Assembly (NCBI RefSeq): GCF_024385505.1
Contig: NZ_JANFLT010000002.1
Span: 1 to 64,000, forward strand
Reading direction: 5' to 3'
Source: Arthrobacter zhaoxinii
GTDB lineage: Bacteria > Actinomycetota > Actinomycetes > Actinomycetales > Micrococcaceae
DNA length: 64,000 nt
The translations under genes were made by a program, and so were the position numbers. Within the stretch, counting starts at the first letter, position 1. The number at the start of each line of letters is the position of its first letter. This document shows, piece after piece, positions 32,692-41,393 of this stretch. The notes under the pieces are model-generated. The model was not told the origin of the DNA. It searched no databases and saw nothing but the letters and a program-made list of their open reading frames with translations.

Positions 32692-34643
32692 TTTGCTTCG
32701 ATTCCGTTCTGTTCGTTGAACACTCGGGCGCGCTGGACGAACCAGTCGACCGTGCCTGGGTTCTGCAGCGATCCGCGGTTGACCGCCTTGGCCTGGTCAT
32801 ACCCCAGAAACACCTTCTTCAAGGGCACCTCGATCCGTTTACCGGAGTACGTGACGGGGATGCCCGGCGCTGCCTCGATCGCGTCGGGAACGTGCCGTGC
32901 CGTGGCCCGGGAGCGGATCGCGGTCCGGATCCGTGCCACCAGGTCGTCGCTGAGGTCGACGCCGTCGGCCAGTTCGACGAACAGCGGCATCCAGTACCGC
33001 CCGCCCGGCATTTCGATCCCCAGAACGACGCCGTTACGCACCTCGTCCAGCGTCTGCAGCGCCGCGTAGATCTCCGCGCTGCCGAGCCGCACACCGTCGC
33101 GGTTGAGCGTCGCGTCGGATCTTCCGTGCACCACCACACCCCCGCGCGGGGTGCGGCTGATCCAGTCGCCGTGCGTCCAGACGGAGGGATCGGCCTCAAA
33201 GTACGCCGCGCGGTACTTGGCGCCATCCTCATCGCCCCAGAAGCGGACCGGCATCGACGGCATCGGCCCGGTCAGCACGAGCTCGCCCACTTCGTCGTCC
33301 GCCGCCTCGCGGCCGTCCTCGGCGCGGACCTGGACGGGAGTTCCCAGCGTCGGCCCCTGCAGTTCACCGAGGTGCACGCGCTGCCAGGGGTTGCCCCCGA
33401 TGAAACCGCTACAGATATCGGTGCCGCCGGAATCGCTTGAGAGATGGACATCGGCCTTGACCGCCGCGTGGACCCAGCGCCAGGTCGAGGGGGCGAGAAC
33501 CGATCCCGTTGACATGATCGTGTCCAGGCACGCGAGGTCGTAACGATCCCCCGGGCGCAGCCCGGACTTCTCCACGAGGGCGAGATATGCGGCACCGGTC
33601 GCGAGCATCGTCGCCTGCGTCTGAGCGACGAGGGCGAACTGGCGGTCGGCATCCGGCCACATGGACGCACCGGGGAAAGTGACCACGGATGCCCCGACGC
33701 TGAGCGTGTTCGGAAGAGTGTTCCACACCATCCAGGAGGTGTTCGCGGCGGTGAAGTAGCGATCACCCGGACCAAGGTCGAACTGCAGCCCGATTCCCTT
33801 GGCGGATTCCAGCAGCATTCCGCCGTGTCCGTGCACGATCCCCTTCGGTATGCCCGTGGTTCCGGAGGAGAAGAGAACCCACAAAGGGTGGTCAAACGGG
33901 AGGCGCCGGTAGTCCGCGGGTGCAGGCGGCAAGGCATCGAGGCCGTCGAGGTACACGACGTCGGTCACCGTAGGCAGCGCGGAGCCGACCGAATCGACCA
34001 GTGGCCGGGAGTCGACCGCGCGGCCCTTGAACGTGTAGCCGGAGAAACCCAACAGCACGCGGGGCTCCAGCGGTGCGAGCCTGTCGACGATGGCGGGTTT
34101 AGCGAAGTCGGGTGAGCACACCGACCAGATGGCGCCGAGGGATGCGGTCGCGAGCATCGCAGCGATCGCCTCGGGGATATTCGGAAAGATACCCGCGACG
34201 ACATCGCCCTGCTCGACGCCGAGGCCGCGGAGGCGGGCGGAGAGGGCCGCGACACGATCACGGAGACCGGCCCAGGTCCACTCGATGCGCCCGTCCTCGG
34301 CCAGTCCGACGATCGCCACCTCGTCCGGCCTTGTGTCCGCATGCCGCAGGACATTCTCGGCATAGTTCAGCCGCGCCTCCGGGTACCAGACCGCACCGGG
34401 CATGCGGCGCTCCGAAAGGGCAGGTCCCACCAGCCCGTCGCCTATCAGGCCTGCATGCTCACGTACGAGATCCCAGAATGCCCCGGGCTCCTCGACCGAC
34501 CACCGCCAGAAGACAGGGTAGTCGTCGAGGAGCACGCCGTGGCGTTCCAGGGCCAGCTCACGGAGGGACCACAGCTGGGTCTGCCGGATACTCTCCTCGG
34601 TCGGAGCCCAGGTGACCTCGGGCGCCGCAGACGTCTCGGTCAC
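32688..34643 (-). CDS. Acetoacetyl-CoA synthetase (acetoacetate-CoA ligase)
   Basis: 651 residues, the usual length of the AacS/AcsA-type family. The AMP-binding P-loop reads VLFSSGTTGIPKGIVHGHGG, the acyl-pocket region is HLSSDSGGTDICSGFIGGNP, and the C-terminal catalytic lysine lies in TYSGKRIEVPLKKVFLG. These motifs match acetoacetyl-CoA synthetases more than acetyl-CoA synthetases. It would activate acetoacetate, or a similar 3-oxo acid, released by the FAH-family hydrolase encoded just upstream. Coupling to both neighbours is by ATGA overlap. Confidence 0.85.
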   Translation of the reverse strand: MTETSAAPEVTWAPTEESIRQTQLWSLRELALERHGVLLDDYPVFWRWSVEEPGAFWDLVREHAGLIGDGLVGPALSERRMPGAVWYPEARLNYAENVLRHADTRPDEVAIVGLAEDGRIEWTWAGLRDRVAALSARLRGLGVEQGDVVAGIFPNIPEAIAAMLATASLGAIWSVCSPDFAKPAIVDRLAPLEPRVLLGFSGYTFKGRAVDSRPLVDSVGSALPTVTDVVYLDGLDALPPAPADYRRLPFDHPLWVLFSSGTTGIPKGIVHGHGGMLLESAKGIGLQFDLGPGDRYFTAANTSWMVWNTLPNTLSVGASVVTFPGASMWPDADRQFALVAQTQATMLATGAAYLALVEKSGLRPGDRYDLACLDTIMSTGSVLAPSTWRWVHAAVKADVHLSSDSGGTDICSGFIGGNPWQRVHLGELQGPTLGTPVQVRAEDGREAADDEVGELVLTGPMPSMPVRFWGDEDGAKYRAAYFEADPSVWTHGDWISRTPRGGVVVHGRSDATLNRDGVRLGSAEIYAALQTLDEVRNGVVLGIEMPGGRYWMPLFVELADGVDLSDDLVARIRTAIRSRATARHVPDAIEAAPGIPVTYSGKRIEVPLKKVFLGYDQAKAVNRGSLQNPGTVDWFVQRARVFNEQNGIEAK

Positions 34644-35491
34644 GGTGCCGCGGTGAACTCGTTCGTAAACGAGCCGAAGCCGTCGAGGGTGCTGGTGAGG
34701 CGATAGCCCGGCCGCATCAGGATCCCCCGCGAGAGTCCCACACCCGCGGGCGTGCCCGTGAAGATGATGTCCCCGGGCAGCAGCGTCACGATCTGCGAGA
34801 GCCGGTGGATGCTCTCGTCAATCGGGAAGAAGAGCTGATCCGTGTCACCATCCTGAAGGGTAATCGTCTCTTCTCCCGGGCGCTCCAGCACCGCGTGGAA
34901 GGAGATGGAGTCCCGGTCCGGGAATTCGTCCGGGGTGACCACGAACGGTCCGAACGGTCCGAAGTTCGGGAAGGACTTGCCCATCGAGAACTGCGGTACG
35001 GGGGGACGACGCTGCACCGTGCGTTCCGAGTAATCCTGCCCGACGGCCATGCCGGCCACGTGCTGCCACGCATCGGCCTTCGGGATCCTGCGGCCTCCCT
35101 TACCGATAACCACGACAATCTCGGTTTCGTAATCGACGTCGTCGCTCGGCAGTTCGACCTGCGCGTTGGGGGCTGCGAGGCAGGATTGGAACTTCGTGAA
35201 GACGATCAGGTCTTCAGGTGCCGGGATGTTCGCCTCCGCGGCGTGGTCCTTGTAATTCACACCGATGGCGAGCACCTGCGGCGGCCTCGGGACCGGGATG
35301 CCGAGATCGGCCGGTTCGAAGGGCACAGCCGCCGGCAGGGTCGCCGCAGAAGCCCAGGCAACGAAGTCACTCCAGCGCTCGTACACATCCATCGGGTCGG
35401 GCCCGAAAGCGCCGTCGGAGGCTTTCGCGACGTCGACTGCTCCCCCCTCGGTAACGAGGGAGGCGCGGCCGTTCAGGTTGGCAATGCGCAT
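34640..35491 (-). CDS. Fumarylacetoacetate-hydrolase (FAH) family hydrolase
   Basis: 283 residues with the FAH catalytic core: IGVNYKDHAAEANIPAPEDL, VFTKFQSCLAAPN, metal ligands in DYETEIVVVIGKGGRRI and the terminal FTGTPAGVGLSRG. The family cleaves C-C bonds of beta-diketo acids or isomerises or hydrates ring-cleavage products. Its place between the VOC dioxygenase gene and the acetoacetyl-CoA synthetase gene suggests hydrolysis of the ring-cleavage product with acetoacetate or a similar acid leaving. It overlaps the synthetase gene by four bases. Confidence 0.87.
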   Translation of the reverse strand: MRIANLNGRASLVTEGGAVDVAKASDGAFGPDPMDVYERWSDFVAWASAATLPAAVPFEPADLGIPVPRPPQVLAIGVNYKDHAAEANIPAPEDLIVFTKFQSCLAAPNAQVELPSDDVDYETEIVVVIGKGGRRIPKADAWQHVAGMAVGQDYSERTVQRRPPVPQFSMGKSFPNFGPFGPFVVTPDEFPDRDSISFHAVLERPGEETITLQDGDTDQLFFPIDESIHRLSQIVTLLPGDIIFTGTPAGVGLSRGILMRPGYRLTSTLDGFGSFTNEFTAAP

Positions 35492-35494
35492 GTG

Positions 35495-36184
35495 TCAGGC
35501 CTCCGCTGCGACCGGGAAGGGAACTCCGCGCAGGAGTTCGGGATTCGCCGCGATCTTCTCTGCCCAGCGGTCGGGGAATGACGGGTTGGGCACTTCGACG
35601 GCGGGACGGAACTCGCCGGCATACGCCCGGCGGTGGATCTCGTCGTGGTCCATCCCCGCCTCGCGTGCGGCAACCAGCTTGTCCGGGTCGAACTGCGGTC
35701 CGAGCTGGTCCTCCGCGAACTCGCGGGAGGCCCACATCCACTCGCTCGACTTGCCCCAGTCATGGAAGTTGTCCACCTGGATCTCGATGCCGTTCCCGTC
35801 CGGGTCGGTGTAGTACATGGACATCGTCATGCCGTGGTCCATGTTGAAGGCGGGAAGGATGTCCTGGTCGCGCAGGCGGACGTAGTTGTCCAGCCACGAA
35901 TCGAAGTCGGGGTACTCGAACGCCGTGTGGTGGATCCCGGCCGAGTGGGGTTTGTTCACAGGCGGGACCGTGCCGGGAATCCGGAGAAGCGCGATGCGGT
36001 GGTTCGCCTCATCGTTGACCAGCCAGGCGGCGTTCTCCGAGTAGAAGATCGGCTGCAAGCCGCAGACTGCCTCGTAGAACTTCACCATGGGGTCGATCTC
36101 CATGGTCATGAAGGTCGCGTGGTGGAGCTTCGGGGCCCGGATAGGGCGCGGTTTCGGCGTGGTGGCGTAGACGGACTGGGACAT
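35495..36184 (-). CDS. VOC-family extradiol-dioxygenase-like protein
   Basis: About 229 residues from an ATG with AAAGGA six bases upstream. It has one vicinal-oxygen-chelate module with the expected metal triad: His in KLHHATFMTMEID, His in AGIHHTAFEYPDF and Glu in PDGNGIEIQVDNF. The C-terminal 75 residues are an extra helical segment. Two-domain extradiol enzymes such as BphC or HsaC are near 300 residues, so this is a short, single-module type; ring cleavage is likely from context but not certain. The reading frame runs on upstream to 36346 without homology. Confidence 0.78.
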   Translation of the reverse strand: MSQSVYATTPKPRPIRAPKLHHATFMTMEIDPMVKFYEAVCGLQPIFYSENAAWLVNDEANHRIALLRIPGTVPPVNKPHSAGIHHTAFEYPDFDSWLDNYVRLRDQDILPAFNMDHGMTMSMYYTDPDGNGIEIQVDNFHDWGKSSEWMWASREFAEDQLGPQFDPDKLVAAREAGMDHDEIHRRAYAGEFRPAVEVPNPSFPDRWAEKIAANPELLRGVPFPVAAEA

Positions 36185-36260
36185 CATTGTTCCTTTACTC
36201 AGCGGCTGCGCTGCAGCCGATTCATTGCTGTACTTACGACTCAGTTTTGTAAGGAGGCCC

Positions 36261-36761
36261 TCAGGCGGCCGGCTCCACCGGGGTGAAGTGACCGAACCGG
36301 CGGTGCTGATAAACGAGGCCGGCAACATCGAAGCTGTCCGCAGCACCGACGAGTCCCGTCACGATCGTGTGATCGCCCGCCCGCACCAGGTCCACGACCT
36401 GGCACGCTGCCCACGACGCGATGCCGGCAATACGCGGCAATCCCTGATCCATCACCCAATTCACGCCGGCGAACCGATCGAGCCCACGCCTTGCGAAGGT
36501 CGAGGCGATCCCCGCCTGGTCGAAGGCAAGGACATTGAGACCAAACCGCCCGGACCGCGTGATCAACTCGAGCAGGTCCGAGTCGTGTTGAAGCGATACG
36601 AGGACCATCGGCGGATCGAGCGACAACGACGCGAACGCACTGACCGTTGTCCCATGCGGGACACCGAGAGTGGTCGTCACGATGGAGACGGGTGTGGCGA
36701 CGGCTCCCATAGCTGCACGGAATGCCTGTGGATCAACGGAAACTTCTGCGTGCGTATCCAC
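36261..36761 (-). CDS. HpaC/HsaB-type flavin reductase
   Basis: About 166 residues, the normal length of this family, from a GTG preceded by GAGGAGG with a 5-base gap. An ATG at 36785 is rejected because it has no ribosome-binding site and falls at the predicted transcription start. Motifs: RAAMGAVATPVSIVTT, TTVSAFASLSLDPPMVLVSL for flavin binding, and GLNVLAFDQAGIASTFA. It should reduce FMN or FAD with NAD(P)H and supply the group-D-type monooxygenases. It is first in the run of six genes ending with thiolase. Confidence 0.83.
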   Translation of the reverse strand: MDTHAEVSVDPQAFRAAMGAVATPVSIVTTTLGVPHGTTVSAFASLSLDPPMVLVSLQHDSDLLELITRSGRFGLNVLAFDQAGIASTFARRGLDRFAGVNWVMDQGLPRIAGIASWAACQVVDLVRAGDHTIVTGLVGAADSFDVAGLVYQHRRFGHFTPVEPAA

Positions 36762-36788
36762 CGGTACCTCCTCATTGAGATTCATAGT

Positions 36789-36820
36789 CGTACTGTACGG
36801 TGTAGTGCAGGTAAGCGCAA
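36789..36820 (-). promoter_or_regulatory. Shared promoter/operator element, copy 2
   Basis: On the minus strand TTGCGC (36820-36815) stands 17 bp before TACAGT (36797-36792), within CCGTACAGTACG, a GTAC-A-GTAC palindrome. It lies in the gap between the NTF2-like gene and the flavin reductase, with the predicted start about 24 bases before the GTG. Confidence 0.65.
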
Positions 36821-36825
36821 TGGGT

Positions 36826-37482
36826 TTACTGCTGCGACCCGGGGAACGTGTCGTACGGCTCCGGGGCGAGCGTGAGCTCACGGGGGTCCCAGACCGGTGA
36901 GTACGGCACCTGCCCGCGGGGCGGAGCATCCGGTCCGTTCCCGTCGACCGGCGGCAACGGCGGAGGGCTCAGCTGCGCAGCGACATCCGTGAAGCTGGCG
37001 CTGTAGTCCGTGATGAAGGTGGCCGAGAGCCGGAAGTGCCAGAGCCGCCAGGCATCGTCTTCACGGACGAAATCCGCCGAGTAACGTCCCCAGTACCAAA
37101 GCGCCCGAAGCGGGTTGCCTTCAACCCAGCCGAGGTGATGCGCCTCGGCGCCCGGTGAGATCCATGCCGCCCGAGCGGTGCGCCCGTCCTGGGCAACTTC
37201 CACCACCGGAGTCGTGAGCAGGTGCTCAACGTACTCACCGGTCAGATCACGCGAGGGCGCCTTCATGGGGGGCGGCACCCACGCTCTCCGTGCGGCATCC
37301 CGCCCGGTGAACGTACCGAACGGCATCTCCACGACCAGGTCCTCCCGGTCCGCGAACAGCGGTGGAATCAGGTCATCCCGGTAGGCCGAGTGGTAGAACG
37401 CATAGCGCCCCATGAGGTTTTCGATTTCATGAACAGCTTCGAGGCGCTCCAGTCGGCGGGTGATATCTGCGAGTTCGGACAT
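36826..37482 (-). CDS. NTF2/SnoaL-like protein (second copy)
   Basis: 218 residues, clearly paralogous to the protein at 29179-29832. Shared blocks include GAEAHHLGWVEGNPL, SGEYVEHLL/TGEYVEHLL and the MPFGTFTGRDAAR region. It follows the 395-residue monooxygenase gene by 41 bp, the same gap as in the left pair, so the two-gene unit was duplicated. As there, it may act on the hydroxylated product or assist the oxygenase. Confidence 0.78.
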   Translation of the reverse strand: MSELADITRRLERLEAVHEIENLMGRYAFYHSAYRDDLIPPLFADREDLVVEMPFGTFTGRDAARRAWVPPPMKAPSRDLTGEYVEHLLTTPVVEVAQDGRTARAAWISPGAEAHHLGWVEGNPLRALWYWGRYSADFVREDDAWRLWHFRLSATFITDYSASFTDVAAQLSPPPLPPVDGNGPDAPPRGQVPYSPVWDPRELTLAPEPYDTFPGSQQ

Positions 37483-37523
37483 GATGCCCTTTCGTAACGG
37501 AGGGGATGGAGGGGCGGTGTCGA

Positions 37524-38711
37524 TTAAAAGAGGGGCTCGGGGAAGTCGCCGAGATCCTGCCCGAGAAGGACACCGCCGGCAACAGCGCTCATGGTCATGA
37601 AGTCTGCGGACGCATGATTGCGGATGACCTGCACGTCCCTGCAGATGCGCTCCAGCGGGTCACCCGTGCGGAAGATAGAGGCCCCCGACGAGCGCACCAC
37701 AAGGTCCACTGCAGCGAATGCCTTGGTGCCCGCCCCGGTGAGACCCAGGTTGATCACGGCGCGATTCTCAAGGCTTGCCTCCTGCGAGCGCTCAGGCCCG
37801 TAGATGGCGGCCGTCATTTCGAGCGCGTCCTTCATCTGCAGCTGCGCGACGTGCAGCAGATCCCACGCGTGGGCGTATGCCGACCGCACGAGGGGCTCGT
37901 CCACGATTCGCTGCCCGGTCTGCATGCGGACACGCTTACCGGCGTTTGTGCGGAACAGCTCCAGGGCCGCATCCGCGGTGCCGAGCGCAACGGCAGCCTG
38001 GATGACGGGCAGAATGCGGTTGACGGGGTACGCAGCGAGCGGGTAACCGGGGTGCAGCGCAGCAGCCCGTTCCGAGTCTGCGGAGAACAACGCGAACTCA
38101 ATCGTTCGGTGCGCGGGAACGAAGACGTCCTGTGCCTCTACATCGTTGCTCCCGGTGCCCTTCATACCGGGGACCTGCCACGTGTCGATCACCGTCACGT
38201 CCTCAATGGGCACCGCCACCGAGAGCGGCCCGGTTGGAGAAACGGCGCTGACCATCACCCATTGGGCGTGCATCACGGCGGAGGCGAAGCGCCACCGACC
38301 GCTGACCAGGTAGCCGCCCTCAGTCGCCACCGCCGTTCCGGGAGGGGTAGCCGCCGCCGCTGCCAGCGCGTACGTGCCGCCCTGGAAGAAGTCGGCCTGC
38401 GCCTGGGCACCATAACGAGCGAGCAGGAGATTGTGGGCCATGAGGAATGCGCCGACCCACCCGGCCGACGCGTCGCCCCGGGACAGGGTCCGGACGATGT
38501 CCACATACTCGATGAGGTCGATCTGGGAACCGCCCAGTGTGGCCGGGAGCATCGCGCTGAACAGGCCGGCCTTCTCGAAGTCGGAGATCGTTTCGTCCGG
38601 GAGGCGGCGAAGCTCCTCGGTCTCGGCCGCACGCTCCCTCAGCAGGGGCACCAGCGCTTCGGCATTCGACAGGAGTTCGGCAGGGAGGGGGGCGGTAAGC
38701 AGAGGGGACAT
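37524..38711 (-). CDS. Group-D-type flavin-dependent monooxygenase (second 395-residue copy)
   Basis: 395 residues, the same length as the paralogue at 27950-29137, with matching motifs: SAMLPATLGGSQIDLIEYVD, GRWRFASAVMHAQWVMVSAV, GMKGTGSNDVEAQDVFVPAH and GASIFRTGDPLERICRDVQV. The fold is that of acyl-CoA dehydrogenases, but the catalytic context and neighbours point to reduced-flavin hydroxylation as in HsaA. The two copies may hydroxylate successive positions or related substrates. Confidence 0.8.
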   Translation of the reverse strand: MSPLLTAPLPAELLSNAEALVPLLRERAAETEELRRLPDETISDFEKAGLFSAMLPATLGGSQIDLIEYVDIVRTLSRGDASAGWVGAFLMAHNLLLARYGAQAQADFFQGGTYALAAAAATPPGTAVATEGGYLVSGRWRFASAVMHAQWVMVSAVSPTGPLSVAVPIEDVTVIDTWQVPGMKGTGSNDVEAQDVFVPAHRTIEFALFSADSERAAALHPGYPLAAYPVNRILPVIQAAVALGTADAALELFRTNAGKRVRMQTGQRIVDEPLVRSAYAHAWDLLHVAQLQMKDALEMTAAIYGPERSQEASLENRAVINLGLTGAGTKAFAAVDLVVRSSGASIFRTGDPLERICRDVQVIRNHASADFMTMSAVAGGVLLGQDLGDFPEPLF

Positions 38712-38775
38712 GACGGGGAACCTTTTCTTAGTGATGGGACGTGGGCGTTGTGAAGGGTACTGCCGGAGGATGCGG

Positions 38776-40182
38776 CTACGGCCGCGGCGGGGCCCCGGAC
38801 GGGGACCCGGACGGGGACCCAGGCGGGGGCGACCCCTGCGGCGGGGTCGCCGGGGAGCTGAGAGCAGCCATCATCGGGAACGGCGGGAGCCCAAACAGGT
38901 CCCGGCCGTTGATCTCGGCCATCGGATCGATCCGGAACGCCCCATGCGTGGCCAGGACATGAATCTCCCGCACCGCGCGCTGGAGCGGGTTCGAGAGCGC
39001 AACCGCCGACGATCCCAGGGCGAGGAGGAGTCCGTCCACAGTATGAAGGCACTGATGGATCAGGTGGACGAGGTCCATGGTGATCTCGGGCTCTTCCGAC
39101 GGCAGATAGTCCTCTCCCGCGAGCGCCCGCCGATCGGCCTCGTCCATGTGCCGGGCGAGAACGGCGTCCGCCGCGTTGATGACCGCACGCGCTTTGCCGG
39201 CGACCATCTGGATCGAGGCCATCTCCGACATAGTCGGGTAGGGCAGATTGAACGGCGGACGCTTCGCGGCCTGCGCCAGGAACGAGTCCAGTGCCCCCTG
39301 TGCGATCCCGATGGCCAAGGCGGCGAACGCCCCGCTGCTGCCGATCATCATCCCGAACGCTCCGTGCTTGAAGCCCAACCCCGAGTAGGCGCCGCGAAGG
39401 GCATCGCTCAGACGCGGAAGGTCAGCGGTGTGGACGACGCGGTAGTCGGGGACGAAGATCTCCTCGTCCGCCCGGATGCTGTTCGAGTTCGTTGCCTGAA
39501 GCCCCATGACATGCCAGTCGTCGACGATCGAGTACTGGTCTCTGGACAGGACCCCCATCGCGCGTCGCCGCTCGCCGCTTGCCGGGTCGTCATATTCGAA
39601 ACCAACGGAGCCCCAGGCAGCGTGCTTGCTGCCGCTGCCGAACGACCACTTGCCCTTCACCTGGTAGCCGCCGGCCACCTTGCGGCCGTCGCCGACCTTC
39701 GGAGCGAAGACGGTCGCCCCGAACACGAGCGGACCGACCCATTCGTCGATTCCAGCAAGTACTTCGTCGCGGAGCTTCGCATCGAATCCAAGGATGTTCC
39801 GGGTCGCGCTCGAGACGATGACCAGCCAGGCGGCTGCCGCATCGCCCTTGCCGAGTGTCCGCACGACCTCCGCAGTGTCGCGGGCCCCGAGTGCGTAGCC
39901 GCCCAACTCTGTAGGGATCGTGATTTTGAAGGCACCGACCCGATTCACCGCCTCCAGGGTGGCAGGAGCCAGTGCGCCGAGCGCTTCCCCCTCGGCGGCC
40001 TGTTGGCGCAGCAACGGGAGGAGCTGGACAATCTCGTCCCGCATTCGGCGACCCTCATCACTCAGGTACGGCGACTCGGGAAACTTCGCCCTGGCGGCGG
40101 ACGGCCCGTCCGGCAGGATCGGCTCTCCGTTGGGGAAACCTGCCGGCGGCATTGTGCGTGATGTTGTCATCGAGGGATCCAT
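38776..40182 (-). CDS. Group-D-type flavin monooxygenase, long form with Pro/Gly/Ser tail
   Basis: About 468 residues from the ATG at 40182, with another ATG four codons in. The acyl-CoA dehydrogenase-like fold is seen in KITIPTELGGYALGARDTAE, GKWSFGSGSKHAAWGSVGFE and GLQATNSNSIRADEEIFVPD, with SNPLQRAVREIHVLATHGAF near the end. It is paralogous to the protein at 43097-44416. The last 27 residues are a Pro/Gly/Ser tail that its paralogue lacks, partly encoded by a 12-bp tandem repeat. The FMN reductase gene begins 23 bp upstream. Confidence 0.78.
   Translation of the reverse strand: MDPSMTTSRTMPPAGFPNGEPILPDGPSAARAKFPESPYLSDEGRRMRDEIVQLLPLLRQQAAEGEALGALAPATLEAVNRVGAFKITIPTELGGYALGARDTAEVVRTLGKGDAAAAWLVIVSSATRNILGFDAKLRDEVLAGIDEWVGPLVFGATVFAPKVGDGRKVAGGYQVKGKWSFGSGSKHAAWGSVGFEYDDPASGERRRAMGVLSRDQYSIVDDWHVMGLQATNSNSIRADEEIFVPDYRVVHTADLPRLSDALRGAYSGLGFKHGAFGMMIGSSGAFAALAIGIAQGALDSFLAQAAKRPPFNLPYPTMSEMASIQMVAGKARAVINAADAVLARHMDEADRRALAGEDYLPSEEPEITMDLVHLIHQCLHTVDGLLLALGSSAVALSNPLQRAVREIHVLATHGAFRIDPMAEINGRDLFGLPPFPMMAALSSPATPPQGSPPPGSPSGSPSGAPPRP
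38794..38829. repeat. Three 12-bp tandem repeats in a coding tail
   Basis: Two identical units CCCGGACGGGGA and a third diverged unit CCCAGGCGGGGG lie in frame and encode part of the Pro/Gly/Ser C-terminus of the monooxygenase. Slippage here would change tail length without shifting the frame. Confidence 0.8.
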
Positions 40183-40205
40183 TCTCTTCTTTGAGGCTTC
40201 CGTGA

Positions 40206-40817
40206 TTAGGGGCGGGGCGCCGGGGAGCCCGACGGCAGCGTCGGGGGCGGCGGGCCTTCGGCACGGAGCGGCCCCAGCGCATGCGTCCACCGCAGCAGTT
40301 CCGTCAGCATCGGTGCGACGGCACCCTGGGCGGAAGGCGGCGGCACGAAGTCGCCTTCCTCAAAGTTCTGCATAACAAGCGGCAGTACGACGCCGTCCGG
40401 CAGCGGCATCATGCGAACAGTCGTGACGATCTGTTTCATGACCTGGACTGCACGGAGACCTCCCGCGATGCCGCCGTAGCTGACGAAGGCGACGGGAGCA
40501 TACATCCACTCGCGCCCGAGGTAGTCGAAAGCATTCAGCAGGGCGGCCGACGGCCCGTAGTTGTACTCCGGTGAAACGAAGATGAACGCGTCCGCTTCCC
40601 TGATTTTCGCGGCCCACCGCTGCGTGTGCCCATGCTCGTAGCGTCCCAGGACAGGGTGGTGGCGTTCGTCGAGGACGGGCAGTTCATACTCCGCGATGTC
40701 GACGAGCTCTACCTCGAATCTTCCATCCGCCTCCGCTCGCTCGAAGGCCCACTGCGCTATGGGTCCGGCGAGGCGGCCGGGGCGAGTACTGCCGACAATG
40801 ATCTGCAGTTTCGGCAT
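40206..40817 (-). CDS. NAD(P)H-dependent FMN reductase
   Basis: 203 residues of the flavodoxin-like NADPH-dependent FMN reductase family: QIIVGSTRPGRLAGPIAQW binds the flavin phosphate, and FIFVSPEYNYGPSAALLNAF follows. Together with the HpaC-type reductase it offers a second source of reduced flavin for the four monooxygenases. It ends in a Pro-rich tail (PPPPTLPSGSPAPRP) resembling the tail of the neighbouring monooxygenase. It lies three bases after the NTF2-like gene upstream, so the two are co-transcribed. Confidence 0.83.
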   Translation of the reverse strand: MPKLQIIVGSTRPGRLAGPIAQWAFERAEADGRFEVELVDIAEYELPVLDERHHPVLGRYEHGHTQRWAAKIREADAFIFVSPEYNYGPSAALLNAFDYLGREWMYAPVAFVSYGGIAGGLRAVQVMKQIVTTVRMMPLPDGVVLPLVMQNFEEGDFVPPPSAQGAVAPMLTELLRWTHALGPLRAEGPPPPTLPSGSPAPRP

Positions 40818-40820
40818 CGG

Positions 40821-41342
40821 TCAGTCCCCCAGCGGATCCTGGCCGGGGACTGCCTTGCGGAAAGTGCTCCAATGCTCGGCAAGCTTGCCGTTGTGCACCC
40901 GAAAAACGGTGAGGATGTTCCAGTCGTAGGAGGCCTCCGGAATGACAGGATCCGGGACGACCTCGCGCATCATGAGGCACGCAACCTCGCCATCAAGAAT
41001 GACACTCACCACCGGCGGCGGAACGACCCCGGTGACCGGGACATGCCGGAAGTGCTCGATAAGGTTCCCGAGGCCGTTACCGGCCGCGTTCGGGTCGTGC
41101 TGGACATAGTCTTCGGCGGCGTATCTGGTCATCACCTCGACAACCTGTTCCTGCACCTTGTCGTCGCGGACCATACGGGCCAGGTCTGCTTCGAAGTCGA
41201 TAAGCAGGCGCTTGACCGCGGTGCGTTCCGGCGAAGAATCAGCAGCGACCGCCGCCTTGAACTCCTCATTGTCGAGCCAGTTCTGATAAATCGCGGGATC
41301 ACTGATCTCTGCGATTCCATTGATGACGGTAAATCCAGCCAT
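40821..41342 (-). CDS. SnoaL-like (NTF2-fold) protein, third type
   Basis: About 173 residues from an ATG with AGAGGA eight bases upstream. Unlike the other two NTF2-like proteins it resembles the predicted SnoaL-like aldol-condensation or cyclase group: MTRYAAEDYVQHDPNAAGNG, IEHFRHVPVTG and HNGKLAEHWSTFRKAVPGQD. In that group an Asp/His pair in VQHDP is typical. It is the first gene after a promoter and palindrome at 41394-41457 and seems to lead the run of reductase, two monooxygenases and an NTF2-like gene. Confidence 0.75.
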   Translation of the reverse strand: MAGFTVINGIAEISDPAIYQNWLDNEEFKAAVAADSSPERTAVKRLLIDFEADLARMVRDDKVQEQVVEVMTRYAAEDYVQHDPNAAGNGLGNLIEHFRHVPVTGVVPPPVVSVILDGEVACLMMREVVPDPVIPEASYDWNILTVFRVHNGKLAEHWSTFRKAVPGQDPLGD

Positions 41343-41393
41343 GGTGCGGATCCTCTCTGCAGCTGTCGGCGTCGTGTCAGGGGCAGACACCGC

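Noticed and set aside
36762-36785. ATG at 36785 as start of the flavin reductase
   Set aside because: It lies at the predicted transcription start with no ribosome-binding site, while GAGGAGG is correctly placed for the GTG at 36761.
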